From Candidatus Enterococcus murrayae (GTDB lineage Bacteria; Bacillota; Bacilli; Lactobacillales; Enterococcaceae): a stretch of 64,000 bases of DNA. Position numbers and translations under genes: made by a program. The notes under the pieces were generated by a model. That model was given only the letters and a program-made list of their open reading frames with translations, did not search any database and was not told the origin of the DNA. Below are positions 1 to 9,578 of this stretch, piece after piece. Each line of letters starts with the position of its first letter. The first letter of the stretch is position 1. Where the stretch lies: the NCBI RefSeq assembly GCF_017315985.1, contig NZ_JAFLVR010000001.1, positions 62,001 to 126,000 of the forward strand, read 5' to 3'.

Positions 1-366
1 TGTACGGCGATCAACTCAGGGAAGTGTGATCGTCGTGGTAATCATCTATCTCCGGCATAAATGCCGTCTCTTCCATCGTTCATTTCCTTAGAAAGAGCGC
101 CCCTACCATCGTTTGGGTTGCTCGCTCGAGGGGTTTACCGCGTTCCACCATTTTGATTTCTCAAAATGCTTCGTCACTGTGGCACTTTCAAGAATACTCA
201 GGCATAGATTACTCCTTAGCCCTTTTTTCTGCCGTTACTCCAAAAGAAGTACCTTAGCTTATGGTTTCGCTAAGCACGAACACTACAGACATCTCAGTCT
301 GTGCGAGCATGGACTTTCCTCAGCCTGCGCAAAGCAGACCGCGATCACCCAAAAATTGCATCATTC
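1..366 (-). ncRNA. rnpB: RNase P RNA, type B (3' end outside window)
   Basis: Catalytic RNA of ribonuclease P, which removes 5' leaders from pre-tRNAs. Read on the minus strand, the conserved block GAGGAAAGTCCATGCTCGC lies near 302-322. The downstream conserved block AGATAGATGATTACCACG is present near 34-51, and the CTCGAGCGAGCAACCCAAAC region near 112-131 is also typical. The 5' end is estimated just after the gpsB stop; the 3' end runs off the left edge. Position directly after gpsB matches other Firmicutes. The apparent plus-strand reading frames here are spurious. Confidence 0.95.
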
Positions 367-370
367 AAAT

Positions 371-772
371 TTAAAATTGACGAGTTTTTTCGATATCACT
401 CTCATCTTGAGTATAGCTTTGACCGAAGTCTGAAGAAGTTTGAGCAGATGCTTGTTGATCTAGTTTCTTGCCGAAAACTTCTCTTTCAAGATTTGATAAA
501 CGTTTCAAGATATCAAAGTTCGTAACAGCTGAACTCTTAGGCGCCGCTTCTTTCACACGTGAAGGTGCTGGCTGAGCTTTTGACAGTTGTTCGACTTTGG
601 CTTTCAATCGATCGTTTTCTTCTCTCAATGTTAATAATTCTTTGTTATAAGCTTCATAATCTTTAATTACATTGTCCAAAAATTCATCGACTTCGATTGG
701 ATCGTAGCCACGCATTTTTGTTTTAAATTCTTGCTCCAAAATATCATTAGGAGTATAGATTACATTCGCCAT
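371..772 (-). CDS. gpsB: Cell-cycle protein GpsB (DivIVA family)
   Basis: GpsB is a small cytoplasmic coiled-coil protein that links division and peptidoglycan synthesis by docking onto the cytoplasmic tails of class A penicillin-binding proteins. The 133-residue product begins with the DivIVA-like domain (about residues 5-65; motif YDPIEVDEFLDNVI), continues in a heptad coiled coil, and ends in a short helical region after a polar linker. Length and order match the family. It lies between ypsA and rnpB on the same strand; pbp1A, encoding a probable partner, is nearby on the other strand. Recognition is from family sequence similarity. Confidence 0.95.
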   Translation of the reverse strand: MANVIYTPNDILEQEFKTKMRGYDPIEVDEFLDNVIKDYEAYNKELLTLREENDRLKAKVEQLSKAQPAPSRVKEAAPKSSAVTNFDILKRLSNLEREVFGKKLDQQASAQTSSDFGQSYTQDESDIEKTRQF

Positions 773-840
773 TTTTCCACCTCATTAGCTCTAATCTTAA
801 TTTACTTTCCTATATATTCTAGCTGATATATCAAAGGAAA

Positions 841-1398
841 TCAAACACTATCCCCAAAGTCTGAGGAATTTTCTAAATCATCCATAGTGATCGTAAGTAA
901 TTCATAAGAATTTCTTTCTTGATATTTTTCCACATCTGCTAAGAAAAATTTGCTTTTACCAGGATACTCAGTATCATAAACGATCAATGCTGCATCTGTA
1001 TGCTGCAGCAAAAAATTTACATGATTTTTAAACTGTCCAGGATTCTGATAAGGCTGATGGCTGACAGAATCCACATAATCTGCGGTTTGGACCAGCTCAC
1101 TCAAATATAATTGATTGTGTTCTTTCCAGTTACTTCCGAAACCTTCAAAGGGAAAAATAATGGCTAACTTTATCTCTGGATAGTCCTGTTTCAATTCATT
1201 GACTATTTGACCAGTCCAAATTTCCGTTCCAAGACTTCCGCTGATCATGACCCACTCCAATCCATTTTCGATCAGTGCAGTCAATTCTCTTTTTAAAACA
1301 TTCTTAATGACTTTCACACGAGGATCTTTCTCGTTGAATATTCCCAGCTCATAGCTTTGATATCCGGTTACGTATAATCGCTGTATTGTTTCATTCAT
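841..1398 (-). CDS. ypsA: YpsA-like SLOG-fold protein (DUF1273)
   Basis: A 185-residue cytosolic protein of the YpsA/DUF1273 family, whose fold is related to nucleotide-sensing SLOG and lysine decarboxylase-like proteins. In Bacillus and Staphylococcus YpsA is linked to cell division, but the biochemical activity is not settled. The Rossmann-type loop GSLGTEIW is at residues 54-61. A ribosome site AAGGAA precedes the ATG. The gene is divergent from recU and shares a short upstream region with it. The ypsA-gpsB-rnpB order is conserved in Firmicutes and supports the call. Confidence 0.9.
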   Translation of the reverse strand: MNETIQRLYVTGYQSYELGIFNEKDPRVKVIKNVLKRELTALIENGLEWVMISGSLGTEIWTGQIVNELKQDYPEIKLAIIFPFEGFGSNWKEHNQLYLSELVQTADYVDSVSHQPYQNPGQFKNHVNFLLQHTDAALIVYDTEYPGKSKFFLADVEKYQERNSYELLTITMDDLENSSDFGDSV

Positions 1399-1447
1399 TG
1401 CATTTTCCTTACTTTCACTTAAAAATAAAATATCTTTCGAAAAAATT

Positions 1448-1456
1448 TGCTATAAT
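1448..1456 (+). promoter_or_regulatory. Extended -10 promoter for recU-pbp1A
   Basis: TGCTATAAT is an extended -10 element (TG-N-TATAAT), about 17 bases upstream of the recU start; no good -35 is visible. AGGAG at 1464-1468 is the ribosome-binding site. Confidence 0.6.
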
Positions 1457-1472
1457 AGCTAGCAGGAGTGTG

Positions 1473-2084
1473 ATGAAAATGACCTTTCACTACCCTAATG
1501 GTCAGCTATTTTCACAAAAGAATCCACGAGAACGCTCATTAAAAAAAGAGACGACGTTTGCTAATCGCGGGATGCGCTTTGAAGAAGCAATCAATCAAAG
1601 CAACGAATACTACTTAACTCATGATAGGGCAGTTATCCATAAAAAGCCAACGCCGCTTCAGATCGTTAAAGTTGATTACCCCAAACGCAGCGCAGCAGTG
1701 ATTAAGGAAGCGTATTTTAGACAACCTTCTACTACTGATTATAATGGGGTTTATCGTGGATACTATCTAGATTTTGAAGCAAAGGAAACAAAAAACAAAA
1801 CTTCTTTCCCATTGAAAAATTTCCACCAGCATCAAATCACTCATATGCAGCAATGCTTGAGACAAGATGCGATTTGTTTTGTTTTACTGTGGTTTTCAAG
1901 CTTAAATCGTTGCTTTTTTCTTTCTGCCCAAGAACTGGTAAACTATTGGAATGAACAGGAAAATGGTAAAAAATCAATACCACTTGCATTAATCGAAACT
2001 GTTGGTATCGAGATCACACCGCAAATTGCGCCGAGAATCCCTTACTTGGCAGCGGTGGAACAATATCTTGAAAAAAGGAGTTAA
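1473..2084 (+). CDS. recU: Holliday junction resolvase RecU
   Basis: RecU cleaves Holliday junctions during recombination and chromosome segregation in Firmicutes. The product has the family core with the catalytic cluster (STTDYNG, then DFEAKETKNK and the KNFHQHQ helix) in the expected order. Two starts are possible: ATG at 1473 (203 residues), only 4 bases after AGGAG, or ATG at 1479 (201 residues), 10 bases after it; both give the typical FHYPNG N-terminus. The open frame extends further upstream, but that part crosses the promoter and is not family-like. It precedes pbp1A with a 4-base gap, as in other Firmicutes. Confidence 0.95.
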   Translation: MKMTFHYPNGQLFSQKNPRERSLKKETTFANRGMRFEEAINQSNEYYLTHDRAVIHKKPTPLQIVKVDYPKRSAAVIKEAYFRQPSTTDYNGVYRGYYLDFEAKETKNKTSFPLKNFHQHQITHMQQCLRQDAICFVLLWFSSLNRCFFLSAQELVNYWNEQENGKKSIPLALIETVGIEITPQIAPRIPYLAAVEQYLEKRS

Positions 2085-2088
2085 TCAA

Positions 2089-4389
2089 ATGGCTAATCCC
2101 TCACGTTCGCAGAAAAAAATGCGAGCTTCCCAAGGAAAGAAACCTAAACCTGCACAAAAAAAGAAAGGAAATCGCCATATCGGGTTGAAAATAGCGATTG
2201 CAATTGTAGGCTTTCTTTGTGCAGTATTACTTACTGGTATAGGAATCTTTTTCTTCTATGTTAAAGATGCACCAGCCTTAAGCGAAAAGAAACTGGATGC
2301 GACTGTATCCTCTAAGCTCTATGACAGTGACGGAAATATCTTTGAAGATCTAGGAGCTGAGAAACGCGAAAAGGTCAGCGCTACTAAGATCCCTCAAGAA
2401 TTAGATGACGCGATCGTCTCTGTGGAAGATCGTCGATTCTTTAAACACAATGGTGTAGATCCGGTTCGAATCATGGGTTCGCTGATCCACAATATTTCAA
2501 ATAAGGGCGGTCTCCAAGGCGGAAGTACCTTAACGCAGCAGCTGGTTAAGCTATCTTTCTTCTCGACAAAGGCTTCTGATCAAACCTTGCGAAGAAAAGC
2601 GCAGGAAGCTTGGTTGGCAATTCAGCTTGAGAAGAAGCATTCCAAACAAGAGATCTTAACCTACTATATTAACAAGGTATATATGGCAAATGGACTTTAC
2701 GGCATGGAAACTGCCGCTGAAACTTACTATGGCAAAGAATTGCAGCACCTGACTATCGCACAAACCGCGTTATTAGCTGGCATGCCGCAAGCGCCTAATT
2801 CCTACGACCCCTATAAGCATCCAGAAGCTGCAAAGGATCGCCGGGATACCGTGCTCTATACAATGTTGAACAATAAAAAAATTACTCAAGACGAGTATGA
2901 TAAAGCGACAAATGAACCGATTGATCAAGGGCTGTTACCACTAGAAACGGATAACGAAGAAAGAAAAGTTGCTGATAATTACGTAAAAGAAGTAATTGCT
3001 CAGGTGGAAGAAAAAACGGGTAAAAATGTCTATACAGATGGATTGGACATCTACACGAATCTGGATACTGATGCCCAAAATCGACTTTATTCGATTGTAA
3101 ATGGCGATGAATACGTTCAATACCCTGACGAAGAATTACAGATTGCCGCAACATTAGTTGACAGCAAAACAGGGAAAGTCACGGCACAAATCGGCGGTCG
3201 GAATATTGCTGATGATGTTTACTTAGGAATGAACCGTGCAGTAAACACCAATCGAGACTTTGGTTCCACGGTTAAACCAATCACTGATTACGGTCCCGCC
3301 TTTGAGTATTTGCAAAAATCAACCGCCGATCGAATCGATGATAAACCGTACTATTATGAAGGAACGAAAACAGAAGTTAAAAACTGGGACAACAGCTATC
3401 AGGGAAATATTTCCCTTCGCCAGGCGTTGTACGATTCACGGAACGTGCCTGCGGTGAAATTATTTAATGAAGTAGGACCTGAAAATGTATCGAAGTTCTT
3501 GAAGAAATTGAATATTCAATACAAAGATATTCTGCAAGCCAACGCTATTTCCAGTAATACAGAAACCCAAGACGGAACGAAATATGGTATTTCTACCGAG
3601 AAAATGGCTATTGCTTATGCGGCCTTTGCCAATGGCGGAACCTATAACGAGCCGCTTTACATTAACAAGATTAAATATCAAGATGGCTCTGAACAAACCT
3701 TTGAAAATAAAGGCAAGAAAGCCATGGAGCCCTATACCGCCTATATGATAACCGATATCTTAAAAGATGTGATTACAAAAGGGACGGGCTTCAAAGCGCA
3801 AATACCTAACCTGTTCCAAGCTGGTAAAACGGGGACCTCTAATTATACAACCGATGAATTGGCCAAAATCCCTCATTATGGGACAATTTCACCGGATGTG
3901 ATGTTCACTGGCTTTACGCCTCATTTCTCATTGTCCATTTGGGCAGGCTATGATGACCGAATGAAGCCAATTACTAGTCAATCTGAATATATTGCTCAAG
4001 ATGTTTATCGCGAAATGATGAGCTATGCTTCAGAAAATGTTTCAAACGAAGACTGGGTTATGCCAGATGATGTACTGAGAATCGGAAATGAGCTCTATGT
4101 TAAAGGGGCAACATCAGTTCCGATGCAACCAAGTTACTCTGTTCAAAGCTCGTATTACAACAACTACTTCAGTACAACTGGTTCAAGCAGTGGCCTAGGC
4201 TCAGAGACAAGTGTATCGGAATCATCGACTGTTGCTCCACCGGTCAGCAGTGAGGCTCCTTCATCGACTCCGACGCCATCGTCATCTGTTGAACCGCAGC
4301 CTTCTCAACCATCGTCAAGCGCCAGTCAACCAGACCCTGCGCCGACACCTGCACAGCAAAATATTCAATCTGCTGTAAATAATAATTAG
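2089..4389 (+). CDS. pbp1A: Class A penicillin-binding protein 1A
   Basis: Bifunctional peptidoglycan glycosyltransferase/transpeptidase anchored in the cytoplasmic membrane. The 766-residue product has a basic cytoplasmic tail (1-30), one transmembrane helix (about 32-57), a GT51 domain with EDRRFFKHNG at 113-122 (catalytic Glu113), and a transpeptidase domain with STVK near residue 393, an SNT motif and KTGTS near 580. The last ~85 residues are rich in Ser, Pro and Thr, a likely wall-spanning disordered tail. AAAGGAG precedes the ATG. It is cotranscribed with recU. Resemblance to ponA/Pbp1A is strong across its length. Confidence 0.97.
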   Translation: MANPSRSQKKMRASQGKKPKPAQKKKGNRHIGLKIAIAIVGFLCAVLLTGIGIFFFYVKDAPALSEKKLDATVSSKLYDSDGNIFEDLGAEKREKVSATKIPQELDDAIVSVEDRRFFKHNGVDPVRIMGSLIHNISNKGGLQGGSTLTQQLVKLSFFSTKASDQTLRRKAQEAWLAIQLEKKHSKQEILTYYINKVYMANGLYGMETAAETYYGKELQHLTIAQTALLAGMPQAPNSYDPYKHPEAAKDRRDTVLYTMLNNKKITQDEYDKATNEPIDQGLLPLETDNEERKVADNYVKEVIAQVEEKTGKNVYTDGLDIYTNLDTDAQNRLYSIVNGDEYVQYPDEELQIAATLVDSKTGKVTAQIGGRNIADDVYLGMNRAVNTNRDFGSTVKPITDYGPAFEYLQKSTADRIDDKPYYYEGTKTEVKNWDNSYQGNISLRQALYDSRNVPAVKLFNEVGPENVSKFLKKLNIQYKDILQANAISSNTETQDGTKYGISTEKMAIAYAAFANGGTYNEPLYINKIKYQDGSEQTFENKGKKAMEPYTAYMITDILKDVITKGTGFKAQIPNLFQAGKTGTSNYTTDELAKIPHYGTISPDVMFTGFTPHFSLSIWAGYDDRMKPITSQSEYIAQDVYREMMSYASENVSNEDWVMPDDVLRIGNELYVKGATSVPMQPSYSVQSSYYNNYFSTTGSSSGLGSETSVSESSTVAPPVSSEAPSSTPTPSSSVEPQPSQPSSSASQPDPAPTPAQQNIQSAVNNN

Positions 4390-4390
4390 A

Positions 4391-4425
4391 AAAAGCCGCT
4401 CGAAAATTATTTTCGAGCGGCTTTT
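4391..4425. terminator. Bidirectional terminator, pbp1A/nth
   Basis: AAAAGCCGCTCGAAA and TTTCGAGCGGCTTTT form a 15-bp stem around a 5-base loop, with A/T tracts on both sides. The right arm also encodes the last codons and stop of nth, so one element serves both convergent genes. Confidence 0.9.
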
Positions 4426-5060
4426 AAACGATCTTTGCCATCTTGGCACATGTCTAACAATGGGCATATTTCACATTTAGGAGAACGCGCCGTACAGTGA
4501 TAGCGACCAAAGAAAATTAAGGTGTGATGACTTTTGACCCACAACTCCTTGGGGATTTTACGCATCAAAGTGGCTTCGACCTCAGTTACAGAAGCATTCA
4601 ATTTACAGATTCGCAAACGTTTAGTAACTCGCTCAACATGAGTATCGACGGCAATTGCCGGCTCTCCGAAGGCATCGCCTAGCACGACATTGGCGGTCTT
4701 GCGTCCAACGCCTGGCAGTTTGATTAGCTCCTCGCGGGAGTCTGGAACGATCCCGCCGTAATCGTCTAACAGCATTTGTGCACAAGCCTTGATATTTTTT
4801 GCTTTATTGCGATAGAGTCCAATCGTTTTGATCTTGGAGATGATATCATCTATAGGTGCCTGAGCCAATGCTTCTGGAGTCGGATAAGCTGAAAAAAGTG
4901 CAGGAGTAGCTTTATTCACTGAAACATCTGTAGCTTGGGCACTCAAAATCACTGCAATCAATAGCTGAAAAGGCGATTCTGAATGCAGCTCTCCCACCGC
5001 GTCTGGAAACATTTGGTACATTCGCGACATAGCTTCCATCGTTTTTTCTTTACTAAGCAT
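4407..5060 (-). CDS. nth: Endonuclease III (DNA glycosylase/AP lyase)
   Basis: Base-excision repair enzyme that removes oxidised pyrimidines and nicks abasic sites. The 217-residue product carries the helix-hairpin-helix LPGVGRKTANVV at 115-126 with catalytic Lys121, catalytic Asp139 in VDTHVERV, and the [4Fe-4S] ligands Cys189, Cys196, Cys199 and Cys205 in the standard C-x6-C-x2-C-x5-C spacing. It overlaps the end of dnaD by 8 bases, so the two are translationally coupled, as in the dnaD-nth operons of other Firmicutes. Confidence 0.97.
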   Translation of the reverse strand: MLSKEKTMEAMSRMYQMFPDAVGELHSESPFQLLIAVILSAQATDVSVNKATPALFSAYPTPEALAQAPIDDIISKIKTIGLYRNKAKNIKACAQMLLDDYGGIVPDSREELIKLPGVGRKTANVVLGDAFGEPAIAVDTHVERVTKRLRICKLNASVTEVEATLMRKIPKELWVKSHHTLIFFGRYHCTARSPKCEICPLLDMCQDGKDRLKAARK

Positions 5061-5763
5061 CTGGATCTTTCCTCTCTAACCAATTATATAAAGAGACCTT
5101 CGGAAGTTCTTCAGAGTGATTTTGTTCATCTTTTTGCAATAGAATCTGCTTCCTACGGCGTTGTTCCTCTTCTACCTGAGCCTTTGAACGGATGTTTTTC
5201 TTTTCCCAGCTTTGCAAGACAGTCTCGATATATTTAAAATTGTACGCTTGATTCAGCACAGCTTCTTGTAGTGCCAGTTCAATCAAAGCCGGTGAATATT
5301 GGTCATCGTTCAACCAGTAGCCAATTTTCTGATACTCAATTGGTGATAAGGGACGCCCAAACTCCTGCTCAAAAGATCGCAGCATCTTCTTTTGTGCCGC
5401 TAAATCATTCTTTTCTTCTGCTTCAAAGCGTTCTTGTTCCTTCAATATGTTCAATTTTTCGAAAGCGGGAAGTAAATTATAGTGGTCACTTTGTCTTCCG
5501 TTTTCGTCCGGAGTTGTTTCAAGAGTGACAAACTCTTTTTCAACTAAGGCATTCAGCACACTGTATATGTTTTCTGTTGTGCTCCCCATATTTTTAGCGA
5601 TAGCTGCCAAATCAGGGAAGTCCTCTCCCCCTTGATGCGCTGCATAAAGCTGCAACCACAGCATAAATTCATTTGTATTCAAGCCAAGCTTTGTATAGTT
5701 TTGTAATAACAGATTTGAGATTGTAGTCTCTCCGCCAGTTAGATATTCTTTTAGTGAAATCAT
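5053..5763 (-). CDS. dnaD: DNA replication initiation protein DnaD
   Basis: DnaD helps load the replicative helicase at origins and restart sites in low-GC Gram-positives. The 236-residue product has an N-terminal winged-helix oligomerisation domain (about 1-120) and a C-terminal DNA-binding domain (about 130-200) ending in the family signature around YIETVLQSW. A GGAGG site is just upstream of the ATG. It is the first gene of a two-gene unit with nth. Confidence 0.95.
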   Translation of the reverse strand: MISLKEYLTGGETTISNLLLQNYTKLGLNTNEFMLWLQLYAAHQGGEDFPDLAAIAKNMGSTTENIYSVLNALVEKEFVTLETTPDENGRQSDHYNLLPAFEKLNILKEQERFEAEEKNDLAAQKKMLRSFEQEFGRPLSPIEYQKIGYWLNDDQYSPALIELALQEAVLNQAYNFKYIETVLQSWEKKNIRSKAQVEEEQRRRKQILLQKDEQNHSEELPKVSLYNWLERKDPDA

Positions 5764-5840
5764 TTTGAATCCTCCGTTCCCATTTTAGTTTACACTAAAA
5801 AAACAGGAAGTCCAATCCTGGAAAATGTTTTAAACAACAC

Positions 5841-5868
5841 AAAAAAAGGAGGGGAGCCCCTCCTTCTT
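5841..5868 (-). terminator. Terminator downstream of nox
   Basis: On the minus strand AAGGAGGGG pairs with CCCCTCCTT and is followed by a run of T; it begins within a few bases of the nox stop. Confidence 0.85.
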
Positions 5869-5871
5869 TCT

Positions 5872-7215
5872 TTATTCAGCTTCTGCCAAGGCAGCTTGAG
5901 CTAAAATATTCAGATAGTTCCATGGACGGTCAAAGTGTGGCTGGAAGAAGAAGTCCTGTAAGGCCAAATCCTCTAACGTCATCCCATTTTGGATTGCTAC
6001 TGATAATGTATTCGCAGATTGAGTAATATCGTATTTTGAAAGGAACTGTGCACCTAGAATCTTATTCGTTCCCTTTTCCGAAACGATCTCCATCAAAACA
6101 TTTTCTGTTGTCGGCATAAATTCTGGCCGGTAATTGTCTTCAATCACTGTTACATTTACGTCGATACCATTTAGTGCCGCGCTTTCTTTAGTAAGCCCTG
6201 TAGAGCCGATTGTCCAACCAAATAAGTATAGCCCTGAGGTTCCTTGTGTTCCACGGTATTTCATTTTTTGTTCAACTAAGTTTTGACCAACCAGCATCCC
6301 TTGGCGTACGGCATTTGTTGCTAATGGGATGTATTGATCCTGACCTGTTGGGTTGTAATGAACGACTGTGGAATCACCAGCAGAGAAGATATCTGGATTG
6401 CTTGATTGCATATATTCGTTCACTTTGATCGCTCCGCTTGGAAGCATATCTACTTTCCCCTTCAACAAATCTGTATTAGGACGGAAACCAACACATAGGA
6501 TCACCATGTCCGCATCAAACTCTTGGCTGGCTGTTACCACTTTCGTTACAGTACCAGAATCATCCGCCACAAATTCATTTACATTTTCGCCTAAGGCTAA
6601 CGTTACGCCCCGATCAACTAATTCTTTCTCTAAAAGATTCGTGAAAGGCTCATCTAGGTATTTATTCAAAATTCTTGATAGGCCATCGATCAAAGTCACT
6701 TGCTTGCCAGATTCAGCAAACGCTTCAACTAATTCGATCCCAATATATCCGCCACCAACAACAACGACTTTTTTTGCATCTTTGGCTTGTTCAATGATGA
6801 CATTTGCTTGGTTATAGTTTTTACATAATAAAACATTTTTTGATTCGATTCCCTTAATTGGCGGAATGATTGGCCAAGAACCGGTAGTTACCACTAATTT
6901 ATCATAATCGACAATTTTTTCTTCATTGGTTTTAAGGTCTTTTGCTGTTACTTTCTTCGCTTCTGTATCAATGTTTGTTACATCGTGTTCCATGTTCACT
7001 TTTGCACCTAGAGAAGTAAGTTCCTCAGGATTAGAATAGAATAAACCTGCTGGATCCTTAACAACGCCCCCTACATATAAAGCGATTCCACAAGATAAGA
7101 AAGAAATGTTGTCATTTCGCTCAAAGACTGTCACCTCAGCATCTGGGTGGTTTGCTAAAATATTTTTAACGGCTGCGGTACCGGCATGCGTACATCCTAC
7201 TACTACTACTTTCAT
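5872..7215 (-). CDS. nox: NADH oxidase, water-forming (Nox)
   Basis: Flavoenzyme that oxidises NADH with four-electron reduction of oxygen to water, regenerating NAD+ in aerated fermenting cells. The 447-residue product has an FAD-binding N-terminus (VVVVGCTHAG), the redox-active Cys42 in SFLSCG, an NAD(P)-binding motif VVVGGGYIGIEL in the middle and a C-terminal dimerisation domain. It reads close to enterococcal Nox rather than NADH peroxidase, although the families share Cys42. The start used here is the ATG preceded by AGAGGG; an open extension upstream lacks family similarity. It has its own promoter with a palindrome between -35 and -10. Confidence 0.93.
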   Translation of the reverse strand: MKVVVVGCTHAGTAAVKNILANHPDAEVTVFERNDNISFLSCGIALYVGGVVKDPAGLFYSNPEELTSLGAKVNMEHDVTNIDTEAKKVTAKDLKTNEEKIVDYDKLVVTTGSWPIIPPIKGIESKNVLLCKNYNQANVIIEQAKDAKKVVVVGGGYIGIELVEAFAESGKQVTLIDGLSRILNKYLDEPFTNLLEKELVDRGVTLALGENVNEFVADDSGTVTKVVTASQEFDADMVILCVGFRPNTDLLKGKVDMLPSGAIKVNEYMQSSNPDIFSAGDSTVVHYNPTGQDQYIPLATNAVRQGMLVGQNLVEQKMKYRGTQGTSGLYLFGWTIGSTGLTKESAALNGIDVNVTVIEDNYRPEFMPTTENVLMEIVSEKGTNKILGAQFLSKYDITQSANTLSVAIQNGMTLEDLALQDFFFQPHFDRPWNYLNILAQAALAEAE

Positions 7216-7270
7216 TGTCGTCCCTCTTTCGTTTAATCGTTTTTTTGTTTGCAATCTTTTGCACAAGGAT

Positions 7271-7299
7271 AGTATAACAGAATTTAAATTCTGTCTAAA
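7271..7299 (-). promoter_or_regulatory. nox promoter with palindromic operator
   Basis: Minus-strand -35 TTTAGA (7294-7299) and -10 TATACT (7271-7276) are 17 bases apart. The spacer is filled by the perfect 18-bp palindrome ACAGAATTTAAATTCTGT (7277-7294), a typical repressor footprint. The binding protein is unknown. Confidence 0.7.
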
Positions 7300-7445
7300 T
7301 AAATTTGCTCACGAATAAACATTTTTATTTTTTACAAAGAAAATATGTAAGCGCAGTTAAAAAGAAGTGCCACAGTTAAATATTATGTAAACTGATAATA
7401 GCAAGTCGTAACTATTAATCTCTGTTTCAAATACCTAATATAGGA

Positions 7446-7481
7446 CAAAAAAAGTTGAGAAGAGAGATCTTCTCAACTTTA
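7446..7481 (-). terminator. Terminator downstream of tkt
   Basis: AAAGTTGAGAAGA and TCTTCTCAACTTT form a stem on the minus strand followed by T7, about 10 bases past the tkt stop. Confidence 0.88.
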
Positions 7482-7491
7482 CCTATTACAA

Positions 7492-9486
7492 TTATAATTC
7501 GTTAAATGTATTTACAACATTGCCTACTGTGAAACCAAATTGTTCTAAAACGTAGTCTCCAGGGGCTGAAGCGCCAAAATGATCAATGCCAATCATTTTA
7601 CCTTCTGATCCGATATAACGTTCCCAACCAAATGGAGATGCAGCTTCGATTGCTACACGTTTTGTTACGGATTTTGGTAAAACAGATTCTTTGTATGCTT
7701 CATCCTGTGCTTCAAATAAATCAAAGCTTGGAAGAGAAACAACAGAAACATCTTTTCCTTGTGCTTTTAATTCTTTTTGTGCTTGAACCGCTAGATTCAC
7801 TTCAGAACCCGTTGCGATTAAGATGCCATCTGGTGTATCTGATTCCGCTTTAGAGATCACGTACCCGCCTTTAGCTACGCCTTCTTTGGCCATGTCTTTG
7901 CTGTTTGGCAGCACTGGCAAGTTTTGGCGACTTAATACTAAAATCGTCGGTTTGTTTTTCGTTTCCAACGCTTGAATCCATGCAGCAGATGTTTCATTGC
8001 CATCAGCTGGACGAATCACTTGTACATTCGGCATGCAGCGTACACTAGCTAATTGTTCAATTGGCTCATGAGTCGGTCCATCTTCTCCGACAGCCACTGA
8101 ATCGTGGGTTAATACATAAACGACTGGCAATCCTTGGATCGCAGACATACGAACAGCTGGACGCAGGTAGTCAGTAAATACGAAGAATGTCCCGCCATAA
8201 ACACGAGTTCCGCCATGCAGATGGATACCATTCATTGCACTTGCCATCGCGAATTCACGAACACCAAACCAGATGTTGCGGCCTTCATAAGAGCCAGGCT
8301 GGAATTCTGGTTCATCAGCGATTGTTGTATTGTTAGAACCAGACAAATCAGCTGAACCGCCCCATACATTAGGAACTGCCTTAGTGATTGCTTGGATCGC
8401 ATCTTTACTTGATACACGGCTTGCTTGCGCAGTGCCTTCCTCATAAACAGGCAAAGTCTCTTCCCAGTTTTCTGGTAACTCACCAGCGAAGGCTAGCTTG
8501 AACTGTTTCGCCAATTCAGGATGCGCCTTTTCATAGTTAGCGAACATCGCATCCCAGTCAGTTTCTGCTTTGGCCCCTTTATCATTGATTTCTTCTTTAA
8601 AACGTTTTGCTACTTCTTCTGGTACTGTAAAGTTAGGATATTCCCAACCATATACAGCTTTAGCAGCATCAATACCGTCTTGACCGATTGGTGCACCGTG
8701 AACAGCTGAAGTCCCTTCTTTAGGAGCACCGAAACCAATAACTGTTTTGATCTCGATCAATGAAGGTTTGTCCGTTTCCGCTTTTGCTTCATCAATTGCT
8801 TTAGAAATTGCCTCTAAGTCGTTGCCATCTTTGACCAAAATATGCTGCCAGCCATAAGCTTCATAGCGAGCACCAACATCTTCAGTGAAGGCTTTTGAAG
8901 TAGGTCCATCTAATGAAATGTCGTTTGAATCGTACAATACGATCAATTTTCCAAGCTTCATATGACCTGCCATAGAGCTAGCTTCCCCGGAAACACCTTC
9001 CATTAAGTCGCCATCTCCACATAGTGCATACGTATAGTGATCCATGACATTAAAGCTGTCACGGTTATAAGTCGCCGCTAAATGGGCTTCAGCCATTGCC
9101 ATCCCAACAGAAGTCGAAATACCTTGACCTAAAGGACCTGAAGTTGCTTCAACACCATCTGTATGTTGGAATTCAGGGTGTCCTGGTGTTTTACTTTCCC
9201 ATTGACGGAAATTTTTCAAATCATCAATCGTTACTTGATAGCCTGCAAGATGTAATAAGCTGTACAACATTGCAGAACCATGACCTGCAGATAAAATGAA
9301 ACGGTCGCGGTTTGGCCAGTTTAATGAAGTTGCTGGATTAACATTTAAATGTTTGGTCCATAAAGCATAAGCCATTGGCGCCGCACCCATTGGTAACCCC
9401 GGATGACCTGAGTTTGCTTTTTGAATTGCCTCAATACTTAACGTTCTGATTGTGTTTACACCTAGTTGATCGATTTTGTCGAACAA
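7492..9486 (-). CDS. tkt: Transketolase
   Basis: Thiamine-diphosphate enzyme of the non-oxidative pentose phosphate pathway, moving two-carbon ketol units between sugar phosphates in the cytosol. The 664-residue length is standard. The ThDP site is seen as GDGDLMEG near residue 155, and the pyrimidine-domain regions around [19 protein letters not shown] are intact. The start codon is TTG, with AGGAGG 7 bases upstream and no better ATG in frame. It is monocistronic, with its own promoter and terminator. Being next to the DUF896 gene and lexA mirrors the Bacillus tkt-ynzC-lexA neighbourhood. Confidence 0.97.
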   Translation of the reverse strand: MFDKIDQLGVNTIRTLSIEAIQKANSGHPGLPMGAAPMAYALWTKHLNVNPATSLNWPNRDRFILSAGHGSAMLYSLLHLAGYQVTIDDLKNFRQWESKTPGHPEFQHTDGVEATSGPLGQGISTSVGMAMAEAHLAATYNRDSFNVMDHYTYALCGDGDLMEGVSGEASSMAGHMKLGKLIVLYDSNDISLDGPTSKAFTEDVGARYEAYGWQHILVKDGNDLEAISKAIDEAKAETDKPSLIEIKTVIGFGAPKEGTSAVHGAPIGQDGIDAAKAVYGWEYPNFTVPEEVAKRFKEEINDKGAKAETDWDAMFANYEKAHPELAKQFKLAFAGELPENWEETLPVYEEGTAQASRVSSKDAIQAITKAVPNVWGGSADLSGSNNTTIADEPEFQPGSYEGRNIWFGVREFAMASAMNGIHLHGGTRVYGGTFFVFTDYLRPAVRMSAIQGLPVVYVLTHDSVAVGEDGPTHEPIEQLASVRCMPNVQVIRPADGNETSAAWIQALETKNKPTILVLSRQNLPVLPNSKDMAKEGVAKGGYVISKAESDTPDGILIATGSEVNLAVQAQKELKAQGKDVSVVSLPSFDLFEAQDEAYKESVLPKSVTKRVAIEAASPFGWERYIGSEGKMIGIDHFGASAPGDYVLEQFGFTVGNVVNTFNEL

Positions 9487-9530
9487 ATTACTTCCTCCTT
9501 TTTGGTCATAAATACTTTAATTACAGATTC

Positions 9531-9559
9531 ATTGTAACCGATTTATTTTGACTTTTCAA
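9531..9559 (-). promoter_or_regulatory. tkt promoter
   Basis: Minus-strand -35 TTGAAA (9554-9559), 17-base spacer, -10 TACAAT (9531-9536). Confidence 0.7.
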
Positions 9560-9578
9560 TCACTTACCAACAAAAGAT

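Noticed and set aside
113-433. Open frames across the left edge on the plus strand
   Set aside because: They lie over the RNase P RNA and gpsB on the other strand; the RNA signature is unambiguous and no ribosome site fits.
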